Origin: Kitasatospora aureofaciens | Lineage (GTDB): Bacteria > Actinomycetota > Actinomycetes > Streptomycetales > Streptomycetaceae | Reading direction: 5' to 3' | NCBI RefSeq assembly: GCF_019192735.1 | Contig: NZ_JAHTKP010000036.1 | Coordinates: 17,104-81,103 of the forward strand | DNA length: 64,000 nt | Part shown: positions 49,832 to 57,454 of the stretch, piece after piece | Layout of the letters: every line of letters starts with the position of its first letter | Numbering within the stretch: the first letter of the stretch is position 1 | Made by a program: the position numbers and the translations under genes | The notes under the pieces: generated by a model | What the model was told of the DNA's origin: nothing | Databases searched by the model: none | Seen by the model: the letters and a program-made list of their open reading frames with translations, nothing else

Positions 49832-49919
49832 CGCGGCCAGCCGGGAGGCAGCACGCCACCACCCGAACGAGCGGCCCGCGCGCGGCGAAACAGCCAACCG
49901 CGGCCAGCCCGGAGGCAGC
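49832..49919. repeat. 21-bp direct repeat pair behind the HTH regulator gene
   Basis: CGCGGCCAGCCGGGAGGCAG plus C (49832-49852) recurs at 49899-49919 with one change, 67 bp apart. The 111-bp spacer between the regulator and VanZ genes holds no gene. It may be a small duplication rather than a functional site. Confidence 0.7.
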
Positions 49920-49926
49920 GACACCG

Positions 49927-50463
49927 CTACCGCGCCGCGTCCAGCCACCGGCCCCTCGCCCGCAGCATCGGCCCCGCCAGCACCCCGACCGCCGCGCCCA
50001 GAGCGACGCCCAACAGGCCGTCCCACACGTTCTGCACGTCGCACGCCTGCCCGATCTCGGGCAGCGCGTACTGCACCGCCGACACCGCGAGCGGCAGCGC
50101 CGCCGCGCCCAGCAGCGCGACCGCCGCACGCCGCCGCGTCCCGGCCAAAGCCGCCGCAAGACCGATCGGCACGAACATCGCCACCTTGAGGTCCACGTGC
50201 CGGACCGTCAGCAGCTCGTGCGGCGAGCGCGGCCGGCCGCCGCTGACCGTGCAGTGACGGACGGCGTCCGCGGACAGCTGCCAGGCGTCCGGCAGGAGGG
50301 TCGCCGTGACCACCCCGCCCAGGCCGAGCAGCAGCACGAAGCCGACCGCCCAGTGCGCGCGCAGCAGCCGCCCCACGGGCCGGTTGAGCAGCGCCGCCGG
50401 CACCAGGGACACCAGCAGCCCCGGCCAGAACATCGGCATGGTGCCGAGCACTCCGCTAATCAC
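49927..50463 (-). CDS. VanZ-like membrane protein
   Basis: A 178-aa protein of the VanZ family with five hydrophobic helices (FWPGLLVSLVPAALLNR, VGFVLLLGLGGVVTATL, DLKVAMFVPIGLAAALAGTR, AAALPLAVSAVQYALP, VWDGLLGVALGAAVGVLAGP). The central Cys-bearing loop TVSGGRPRSPHELL is typical. VanZ confers low-level teicoplanin resistance in enterococci by unknown means. Most relatives have no established role. GTG 50463 is the start. No van genes are nearby. Confidence 0.82.
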   Translation of the reverse strand: MISGVLGTMPMFWPGLLVSLVPAALLNRPVGRLLRAHWAVGFVLLLGLGGVVTATLLPDAWQLSADAVRHCTVSGGRPRSPHELLTVRHVDLKVAMFVPIGLAAALAGTRRRAAVALLGAAALPLAVSAVQYALPEIGQACDVQNVWDGLLGVALGAAVGVLAGPMLRARGRWLDAAR

Positions 50464-50515
50464 ATCCGAACGGACGCGTCGAACGCCCAGGCGGTTCTCG
50501 CCATGCCCGCAGCTC

Positions 50516-52381
50516 TCACTGCACGATCAGGTACCGCTGCTCGCTCGAACCGCTGACACAGGACGACGTCCCGCCGCAGCTCCCGCTGTCCGACGTGAAG
50601 GTGCTCCAGATGTACGTCCCGGGGGTCGGCGGCGTGTAGGTGTACGACGACCCGCTCTGCCAGGGCAGTTGCTGCCACTTGCCGTTCGGCAGCAGGACGT
50701 CGACCTGGGAGCTGGTGCCGGACGCCGCCCAGCTCAGGAGGACGGGCTGCCCGGCGCGGACCACCGCCTGGTCGTCCGGGAAGACGAGGCGCGGGGCCGT
50801 CGGCATGCCCTTGAGCGAGATGGCGGAGGTGTCGTACTTCGGTTTGACGTACAGGTAGCGGACGTTGCTCCAGCCGCTGGCGATCCCGTGGGTGGAGGTG
50901 TTCGAGCTGTCCACGGCCCACTGGTAGAGCCCGGTCTCGGTGGGCTTGAAGGTGCAGTTGTTGGAGGTCAGCCAGCCCGAGGCGCGCCAGTCGCCGTTGC
51001 CGACCTTGGTGAAGACCCGGGTCACCGCGCCGGTCTTCTCCCAGCTGAGGGTGAGCGAGAGGCCCTGTTCCAGGGTGGCGTTGTCGGCGGGGGTGGTCAG
51101 GTTCGGCGCGTGGGGCGTGTCGGTCGGGATCGCCGTCGGGAGGCCGCCCTCCGCGGTGGGGCCGGCGCCGCCACCGTTGGCGTTGGTGCCGCCGGTGACG
51201 CAGTCGGGCGGGCTCCCGTCGTCGGTCTGCGTGACGAAGCCGTTGCTGAGGCTGTGGGCGTCGGTGGTGTCGCGCTGGAGGTACAGCGGCACGGCGACAG
51301 CCGCGGCGACGAGCGCGAGCACGGCCGGCAGCAGCATCCAGAGCCGGCGGCGACGGCGGCCGACGGGCGGCTGTGGCGTCGTCGCCCAGCCGGGCGGAGG
51401 CACGTTGGACAGCACGGTGGGCGTCCGCCCGACGGTGGGAGGAACAGCCGGCGGCACCGCGGGAAGCCCCGACGGAGGCGCGGGGAGTGCCGTCGGCTCC
51501 ACCCACGGCGCCTCCGGCACCGCCGGCCGCGCCCGCAGCGGCTCCGGTAGCCACGACCCGGTGGGCCCGTCGTACTCGGGCGGCCCGAGCCGGGCGACGA
51601 GTTGGGCGGGGGTCGGGCGGCCGACCGGGTGGCGGGCGAGGCAGGACGCGACGATCGGCCGCAGCTGCTCGGGCACGCCGGTGAGGTCGGGTTCGCTGTG
51701 CATGATCCGGTAGAGCAGCACCTGCGGGTCGCCGCTGCCCCAGGGCGAGCACCCGGCGGCGTGGCAGAGCACCCGGCCGAGGCTGAACACGTCGCAGGCC
51801 GGGCCGACCACGCCGCCGGCGATCTGCTCGGGGGCCATGTAGCCGGGCGTGCCGAGGACAACCTGGGTGCGGGTGATGGAGGCGCCGTCGAGGGCGCGGG
51901 CGATGCCGAAGTCGATCACTCGGGGGCCGTCGTCGCTGAGCAGCACGTTGGACGGCTTGAGGTCGCGGTGGACCAGCCCGGCGGCGTGGATCGCCTCCAG
52001 CGCCTCGGCCAGGCCCGCGCCGAGCACCCGCAGGGCCGGTTCGGGCAGCGGCCCGTGCGCGGTGACGGCCGCCTCCAGGGACGGCCCGGGGATGTACGCG
52101 GTGACCAGCCAGGGCGGGTCGCCGTCCGGGTCGGCGTCCACGACCTGCGCGGTGTGGAAGCCGCCGACCCGCCGGACGGCCTCCAGTTCGCGGGTGAAGC
52201 GGCGGCGGAACTCCGGGTCGGTCGCCAGGTCCCAGTGCACGCACTTGACCGCGACCAGCCGCCCGCCCGGGGAGCGCCCCAGGTAGACGACCCCCATCCC
52301 GCCACTGCCGAGCCGGGCGAGCAGCCGGTACCGGCCACCGACCGTCGTCGGATCAGTGGGTCTCAACGCCTCCACGTCCAC
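50516..52381 (-). CDS. PknB-type Ser/Thr kinase with extracellular sensor region
   Basis: A 621-aa receptor-like kinase. The kinase domain has the glycine loop GSGGMG (25-30), Lys in VAVKCVHWD, HRDLKPSN, DFG and APEQ. After about residue 280 comes a Pro-rich juxtamembrane region, a transmembrane helix (RLWMLLPAVLALVAAAVAVP), and about 230 extracellular residues with repeated Trp-rich beta segments (LSWEKTGAVTRVF, VLLSWAASGTSSQV) resembling Ig or FN3-like modules. It probably senses an envelope signal. GTG 52381 is preferred; GTG 52375 is alternative. No PASTA repeats. Confidence 0.87.
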   Translation of the reverse strand: MDVEALRPTDPTTVGGRYRLLARLGSGGMGVVYLGRSPGGRLVAVKCVHWDLATDPEFRRRFTRELEAVRRVGGFHTAQVVDADPDGDPPWLVTAYIPGPSLEAAVTAHGPLPEPALRVLGAGLAEALEAIHAAGLVHRDLKPSNVLLSDDGPRVIDFGIARALDGASITRTQVVLGTPGYMAPEQIAGGVVGPACDVFSLGRVLCHAAGCSPWGSGDPQVLLYRIMHSEPDLTGVPEQLRPIVASCLARHPVGRPTPAQLVARLGPPEYDGPTGSWLPEPLRARPAVPEAPWVEPTALPAPPSGLPAVPPAVPPTVGRTPTVLSNVPPPGWATTPQPPVGRRRRRLWMLLPAVLALVAAAVAVPLYLQRDTTDAHSLSNGFVTQTDDGSPPDCVTGGTNANGGGAGPTAEGGLPTAIPTDTPHAPNLTTPADNATLEQGLSLTLSWEKTGAVTRVFTKVGNGDWRASGWLTSNNCTFKPTETGLYQWAVDSSNTSTHGIASGWSNVRYLYVKPKYDTSAISLKGMPTAPRLVFPDDQAVVRAGQPVLLSWAASGTSSQVDVLLPNGKWQQLPWQSGSSYTYTPPTPGTYIWSTFTSDSGSCGGTSSCVSGSSEQRYLIVQ

Positions 52382-52559
52382 CCCCCGGTGTCCGCCCGCC
52401 CGCCCAATGTGACTGTTCGTCAATTCAGCTGTGCCGACTCCGCATCATTGCAGGTGCAGCCCCGGTGGAAAAGATGTTGCCGTTCCGTGAAGACGTCAGC
52501 ACACTGACCAGCGCGGAATCGCAGGGACCCCGGAGACCGCAGGGACCCGCACGGACCCG

Positions 52560-53495
52560 TCAGTGCGGAATCGCCGCGATCAGCTCGTGCGCGCCCTGTC
52601 GCTTGAGGGCCAGGGCGGTGGAGGTGCCGAGGTCCTCGGGGGTGAGCGCGCCGGCCCACTCGTGGGCGTCCAGCACCTGCTTGCCGTCCGGGCTGAAGAC
52701 CCGCCCGCGCATCGAGAGGCGGCCGTCCGGCTCGGCGTGGGCCCAGCCGGCGATCGGGCTGTTGCAGTGGCCCTGCAGGACGTGCAGGAACATCCGCTCG
52801 GCGGCGGCCTCGCGCCAGGTGTCGTGGTGGCCGAGCCCGGCGATCGTCCCGATCGTGGTGCCGTCGTCCTCGCGGCACTGGAGCACCAGGATGCCGGCGC
52901 CGATCGGCGGGCACATCGCCTCGACGCCGAGGACCTCGGTGATCCGGGCCGTCTCGCCGATCCGCTCCAGCCCGGAGACGGCCAGCAGCAGCGCGTCCGC
53001 GTCGCCCGCTTCCAGCTTGGCCAGGCGGCTGTTGGCGTTGCCGCGGATCGGCACGCAGACCAGGTGCGAGTGGGAGGCTGCGAGTTGGGCGACGCGGCGG
53101 ACGGAGGAGGTGCCGATCCGAGCGCCGGCCGGGAGTTCGTCGAGGGTGAGCCCGCCGGGGTGGACGAGGGCGTCGCGGATGTCGTCGCGGCGCAGGTACG
53201 CGGCGAAGACGGTACCGGCGGGCAGTGGCCGGTCGGCGGGCACGTCCTTGAGGCAGTGCACGGCGACGTCGGCCTCCCCGGCGAGCAGCGCCGCGTCGAC
53301 CTCCTTGGTGAACGCGCCCTTGCCGCCGAGCCGGGCGAGGTCGCCCATCCACCGGTCGCCCGAGGTGGTTACCGGCACCACCTCGGTGCGGATGCCCGGG
53401 TGCAGGGCGGCGAGTTCGGCGCGGACGCGCTCCACCTGGGCGAGTGCCATGGGTGAGGAGCGGGAGACGATGCGGATCAGCTCAGCGGTGGCCAT
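52560..53495 (-). CDS. hemC: Porphobilinogen deaminase (hydroxymethylbilane synthase)
   Basis: A 311-aa enzyme that joins four porphobilinogens into hydroxymethylbilane in haem and cobalamin synthesis. It has SRSSPMALAQVE, the DIR-type DLARLGGKGAFTKEVD, CLKDVPADRPL and the dipyrromethane-cofactor Cys in LQGHCNSPIAGW (Gly-Gly-Cys in most relatives is Gly-His-Cys here). It stands alone with no other hem gene, so it may be a second, dispersed copy, because streptomycetes normally carry hemC in a hem cluster. A TATCAT element 6 nt before ATG 53495 suggests a leaderless transcript. Confidence 0.9.
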   Translation of the reverse strand: MATAELIRIVSRSSPMALAQVERVRAELAALHPGIRTEVVPVTTSGDRWMGDLARLGGKGAFTKEVDAALLAGEADVAVHCLKDVPADRPLPAGTVFAAYLRRDDIRDALVHPGGLTLDELPAGARIGTSSVRRVAQLAASHSHLVCVPIRGNANSRLAKLEAGDADALLLAVSGLERIGETARITEVLGVEAMCPPIGAGILVLQCREDDGTTIGTIAGLGHHDTWREAAAERMFLHVLQGHCNSPIAGWAHAEPDGRLSMRGRVFSPDGKQVLDAHEWAGALTPEDLGTSTALALKRQGAHELIAAIPH

Positions 53496-53501
53496 GGCGT
53501 G

Positions 53502-53507
53502 ATGATA
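53502..53507 (-). promoter_or_regulatory. Minus-10 element of the hemC copy
   Basis: TATCAT on the minus strand ends 6 nt before the ATG and gives a leaderless transcript. A weak TGTCAA further upstream is a poor minus-35. No other site is evident. Confidence 0.5.
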
Positions 53508-53682
53508 GGCCGACCGCACGAGTCCACTTGACACTACGTCAGGCAGTTCGGGCACGTCGCTCGTACGGACACGGCGGACGGCCGGGCGCAACCGCCCGGC
53601 CGTCCGTACCCCCGTTACCGCCGTTCCTGGCGCGGCTACTCGTTGTGCAGCACCTCGGCGATCGGCAGCCCCTACGAGGAAG

Positions 53683-53814
53683 GCGGACGGCGCGGGGCGC
53701 GGGCTCATCGGCCTGCGCGAGCGCGTCGCCGTCTACGGCGGCGACCTCGACGCCCGACGCCGGCTCGGCGGCGGCTACCGGGTCCGCGCGCGCATCCCGC
53801 TGGACCGGCCGTGA
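53683..53814 (+). pseudogene. C-terminal remnant of a histidine kinase
   Basis: The frame reads ADGAGRGLIGLRERVAVYGG and then LGGGYRVRARIPLDRP-stop, the G2-box to C-terminus of a NarX/DesK-type kinase. Everything before it, including the His box, is missing. Its TGA overlaps the GTG of the response-regulator gene (GTGA), as in an intact kinase-regulator pair, so the kinase was lost by deletion while the regulator was kept. A short minus-strand end, GLPIAEVLHNE-stop (53636-53671), just before it may be another truncated gene end. Confidence 0.75.
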
Positions 53815-54524
53815 CGGGGGCTGCGGTCGAACCGGCGGTCGAACCGGCGGTGGAGCGGCGCCCGCGGGTGGTGATCGCCGACGACCAGGAGCTCGTCCGC
53901 ACCGGCTTCCGCATGATCCTCACCGCCCGCGGCATCGACGTCGTCGCCGAGGCCGCCGACGGCGCCGAGGCGGTGGCAGCGGCGGTTGCCCACCGGCCGG
54001 ACGTCGTACTCCTCGACATCCGGATGCCCGGCATGGACGGCCTGGAGGCCGCCCGCCGCATCCTCGCCCACGCCCCCGGGTGCCGGGTCATCATGCTCAC
54101 CACGTTCGACCTCGACCACTACGTGTACGCCGCCCTCGCCGCCGGGGCCAGCGGCTTCCTCCTCAAGGACGTCACGTCCGCCCACCTCGCCGCCGCCGTC
54201 CACCTCGTCGACACCGGCGACGCCCTCCTCGCCCCCTCCATCACCCGCCGCCTCGTCGAACGCTTCGCCATCGGCGCCCCCACCGCCGACACCCCCACCC
54301 TCCACCGCGACCTCGCGCCGCTCACGCCGCGCGAGGTGGAGGTGCTCACGCTGATGGGCCGCGGGCTGTCGAACGGGGAGCTGGCGAGCGAACTCACGCT
54401 CAGCGAGTCGACGGTGAAGACGCACGTGGCGCGGATCTTCTCCAAACTCAACCTGCGCGACCGGGCCCAGGCGGTCGTCCTCGCGTACGAGACGAGGCTC
54501 GTCGCGCCGAGGGCCGGCTCCTGA
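53811..54524 (+). CDS. Orphan NarL-family response regulator
   Basis: A 237-aa regulator with a 15-residue Val-Glu-Pro N-terminal stretch. Receiver residues: DDQ at 24-26, phospho-acceptor Asp69 (VLLDIRMPGMDG) and Lys in FLLKDVTSAH. The LuxR-type domain is LTPREVEVLTLMGRGLSN with GELASELTLSESTVKTHVAR. Its kinase is reduced to a fragment, so it may be phosphorylated by another kinase or act without phosphorylation. The frame has no damage, suggesting that it is still functional. Confidence 0.88.
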   Translation: MTGAAVEPAVEPAVERRPRVVIADDQELVRTGFRMILTARGIDVVAEAADGAEAVAAAVAHRPDVVLLDIRMPGMDGLEAARRILAHAPGCRVIMLTTFDLDHYVYAALAAGASGFLLKDVTSAHLAAAVHLVDTGDALLAPSITRRLVERFAIGAPTADTPTLHRDLAPLTPREVEVLTLMGRGLSNGELASELTLSESTVKTHVARIFSKLNLRDRAQAVVLAYETRLVAPRAGS

Positions 54525-54534
54525 GCCTTACTGC

Positions 54535-54572
54535 CTGACGGTGCGTCACAGTTCTGGCGGTGCGTCACAACG
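54535..54572. repeat. 19-bp duplication at the NicO gene end
   Basis: CTGACGGTGCGTCACAGTT (54535-54553) is followed by CTGGCGGTGCGTCACAACG. The TCA at 54565 in the second unit is the stop of the convergent NicO gene. Hence its gene end has been duplicated into the 40-bp spacer. Confidence 0.8.
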
Positions 54573-56028
54573 AGGCCACGCTGCGCAGTGCCAGGCCCAG
54601 GCCGACGGCGAGGACCACCAGGGCGGTCGCCAGGCTCGCGTAGGGCGCGTACCTCCGCAGGGACGGGAGGCGGGCCGTGGTGAGCGTGGCCAAGCGGGTG
54701 GTGGTGCCGGAGAGGAGGAGGCCGGCCGCCGTGAGGGCGAGGGCCATGCCGAGGCCGTAGCCGAGCACCAGCAGCACGCCGAAGGACGTCCGGCCGAGGG
54801 CCACCGCGCCCAGGAGGATCACCAGCGCGGACGGGCTCGGGACCAGGCCGCCGGCCAGGCCGATGCCGAGGAGGGGGAGGCGGCTGTGGTGGTGATGGTC
54901 GTGGTGATCGTGATGGCCGTGGTGGTGGTCATGATGGTGGTCGTGCTTGCGGTGGCCCGCCAGCGTGCGGATCGCCGCCACCACCAGCCCCGCGCCGATC
55001 ACCGCGATCAGCGCCCCGCCGGCCGCGCCCAGCCAGCCGAGCAGTTGCTCCCCCACCAGGCTCATCGACGCGGTCAGCACCAACCCGGTCACCAGCACAC
55101 CCGCCGTGTGCGTCACCGTCACCGTCGCCCCGACCGCCACCGCCGCCCGCACCCCACCGCGCCGCCGCGCCAGGCAGGCCGCCACCGCGAGCTTCGCGTG
55201 CCCAGGGAGCGCCGCATGGCCCGCCCCCAGCAGCAGCGCGAGGCCGAGCGCCAGCAGCCCGACCGGGACGGTCAGGTCGCGCGTCGCGGCGAACGCGGCC
55301 AACCGGCGTTCCAGCGACGGAAACAGCACCGGCTCACCCACGACCGGCGGCGCCGCCCGGCGCGGTCCTGCCACCTCCCCTGCCGGGGCGGGCCCGTCCG
55401 TCGAGGGCTCCGTGCGCAGCTCCGCCGACCGGACGGCCAGCGGGCGGTCCGCCAACTCGGCGGGATACGAGCGCAGTTCGTCGCTCACGCTCGCCGCCGG
55501 AACGTCCGAGGCCGTCAACCGGACGTGATCCCCGCTCGCGCTGACCTCCTTCCACCCCAGCCGCTCCGGATCCGCCCCCGACGCGAAGGAAACGGCGGCC
55601 GGGTGGGACAGGTCGGCCGGCGCCACCAACGAGCAGGTCAGCCGGGCCGTCGGCAGATCCGCCGCCCCCGGCCGGTACGAGAGCGCCGCCCCCGAGACCG
55701 TCCACTCCATCGCGTTCCCGTCCACCAACCCCCTGACCTCCCGCGCGAGTTCACCGCACCGAACTGCCGCCCGGGCGGCAGCCTCCGCCGGGGAGATCCG
55801 CCCGTCGTGGTCGGTGTCGGTGACCGCCTGCTCCTGCGCAGTGGGGATCTCGGCAAGGTCGACGACGAGCGCGTCCTCGATCCGGTCGGGCAGCAGGCGC
55901 AGCCCGTCGTACCGGTTCACGGTGAAGTTCCCCAGCGGATGCGCCTGGGCGGCGGGTGCGCCCGTGGCGAGGCCGAACGCGAGGAGGGCGGCCGCGATGG
56001 CCGCACGGTCGGCGGAGAGTCGGTTCAT
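54565..56028 (-). CDS. NicO/HoxN-like nickel or cobalt exporter with calcium-binding motif
   Basis: A 487-aa protein. A signal peptide (1-29, ending APAAQA) is followed by an extracytoplasmic region with one EF-hand-like loop DTDHDGRISPAE near residue 90. The membrane domain (about 250-485) has the NicO motif HAALPGHAKLAVAACL and a His-rich loop HKHDHHHDHHHGHHDHHDHH near 390. NicO-type proteins transport Ni, Co or related metals, and His-rich loops bind them. It overlaps the preceding TPR gene by ATGA. With DUF4331 it forms a recurrent actinobacterial operon. Confidence 0.85.
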   Translation of the reverse strand: MNRLSADRAAIAAALLAFGLATGAPAAQAHPLGNFTVNRYDGLRLLPDRIEDALVVDLAEIPTAQEQAVTDTDHDGRISPAEAAARAAVRCGELAREVRGLVDGNAMEWTVSGAALSYRPGAADLPTARLTCSLVAPADLSHPAAVSFASGADPERLGWKEVSASGDHVRLTASDVPAASVSDELRSYPAELADRPLAVRSAELRTEPSTDGPAPAGEVAGPRRAAPPVVGEPVLFPSLERRLAAFAATRDLTVPVGLLALGLALLLGAGHAALPGHAKLAVAACLARRRGGVRAAVAVGATVTVTHTAGVLVTGLVLTASMSLVGEQLLGWLGAAGGALIAVIGAGLVVAAIRTLAGHRKHDHHHDHHHGHHDHHDHHHHSRLPLLGIGLAGGLVPSPSALVILLGAVALGRTSFGVLLVLGYGLGMALALTAAGLLLSGTTTRLATLTTARLPSLRRYAPYASLATALVVLAVGLGLALRSVASL

Positions 56029-57326
56029 CGAGGTCCCTCCAGCAACGCGGCCGCACGCGGAGCGTGCAACGGCGAGAAATGCGGGTTCCGGGCCAAAGCC
56101 GCGCGCAGATGGTCCCGGCCCTCGGACAGTCCCAGGCCGTGCTCGACCGTGCCGAGGTGGTAGTCGAACAACGCGCTGTGCCAGCCCGTTCGGGCGGCCT
56201 CGCGGAGGTAGCCGATCGCCTCCCGGTCGTCACCGGCAGCGTGCAGCGCCCAGCCGAGGGCATCGGCGACCAGCACGCTGTGCCGGGCAGCCCACTCCGT
56301 CCGCAACAGGTCAACGGCGGTGGCCGGGTCGCCGTGGTCGGCGAGGTAGAGGCCGAGGTACGGGTCGACCGGGCCGCCGGAGGCGCGCAGCAGCCGGGCC
56401 TCGGCGGCGAGGGCCGTCAGCGGCTGGTCTGCCGGGCGGCCCAGGGAGAGCAGCAACTCCGCTTCCTCCAGGAGGAATTGCGGCACGGGTGCTCTTTCGT
56501 TGAGCGCCCGATAGCGCCGGGCCGCCTCGTCCGGCTCGCCCTGCACGGCCTGGGCCCGGGCGAGAGCGGCCTCGGCGTTCCGGTCGCCCGGGGAGGCGGC
56601 GAGGGCCCGGCGGTAGTGGGTCTCCGCCTCCGCCGGGCGGCCCGACTCCCAGGCCAGATCGCCGAGCCGGTGCTCGCAGAACGCCTGCTCGCCGGGCGAG
56701 GCCGCCGTCTCCAGCCCGCGTTCCAGCAGGAGTTGGGCTTCCTCCGCCCGTCCGTGGGTCTCCAGGTCGTACGCGGCCCGGGTGTAGGCGGCGACCGTCG
56801 GCGCCAGGTCGAGCAGCCGTTGCGCGGCGGCGGTGGCGGCGGGGTAGTCGCCGAGCTGGATCTCGGCGTCGGCGAGCACCGCGAACCCGGCGGACCGGTC
56901 GGGGGCCATTGCCGCCGCCTGCCGGCCGTATTCCGCTCCGCGCGTGAACTCGTGGCGGGCGTTGGCGAGTTGCCCGTGGCCGACGGTCGCCTCGTAGTTC
57001 CGGTCGGGCCGCAGGACGAGCGAGCGGCCCAGGGCCTGCTCGGCGACGGCGAGGTCGGCGGGGTCGAGGGTGAGGCGGGCCCGTTCGATCTCGGCGAGCG
57101 CCAACTGCGACCAGGAGGAGGGGTCCTGGGGGCGCATACCGGTGGCGGCCCGGGCGTCCGCCACCGGATCACCCGCCGGCGAGGCGAACGCGGACACCCC
57201 GCCGGGCGCCGCACCGGGCGCAGCCGCCCGCGGCCCGAGCGCGAGCAGCCCACCCGCACAGGCCACCACGACGAACGCCGCCCCGAGGCCCCTGAGCCTT
57301 GCCGGAACCACCACAACCCACCTCAC
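56025..57326 (-). CDS. TPR-repeat secreted or membrane-anchored protein
   Basis: A 433-aa protein. An N-terminal hydrophobic helix (LGAAFVVVACAGGLLAL) precedes at least five TPR-like helix pairs (YPAATAAAQRLLDLAP, AAYTRAAYDLETHGRAEEAQ, GDLAWESGRPAEAETHYRRA). Members of the DUF4331-linked TPR family probably act as scaffolds. GTG 57326 is chosen, and GTG 57314 after GAGGTGG is also possible. It is translationally coupled to the NicO gene and lies 128 bp downstream of the DUF4331 gene. Confidence 0.8.
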   Translation of the reverse strand: MRWVVVVPARLRGLGAAFVVVACAGGLLALGPRAAAPGAAPGGVSAFASPAGDPVADARAATGMRPQDPSSWSQLALAEIERARLTLDPADLAVAEQALGRSLVLRPDRNYEATVGHGQLANARHEFTRGAEYGRQAAAMAPDRSAGFAVLADAEIQLGDYPAATAAAQRLLDLAPTVAAYTRAAYDLETHGRAEEAQLLLERGLETAASPGEQAFCEHRLGDLAWESGRPAEAETHYRRALAASPGDRNAEAALARAQAVQGEPDEAARRYRALNERAPVPQFLLEEAELLLSLGRPADQPLTALAAEARLLRASGGPVDPYLGLYLADHGDPATAVDLLRTEWAARHSVLVADALGWALHAAGDDREAIGYLREAARTGWHSALFDYHLGTVEHGLGLSEGRDHLRAALARNPHFSPLHAPRAAALLEGPR

Positions 57327-57454
57327 CGAATATCCACCATCACCGCACTCCGCTGCGCAGGAAGTCGAACCGGCCGACTTCCTGCGCCGTGCTCGAAACG
57401 GCAGCGCACTCCCCCGATCCGCCACCGCCCGGGGCCGTCCCACCCCCTCACCCC

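Noticed and set aside
49927..50463. Glycopeptide resistance cluster (VanZ)
   Set aside because: vanH, vanA, vanX, vanR and vanS are absent. VanZ-like genes are common without resistance.
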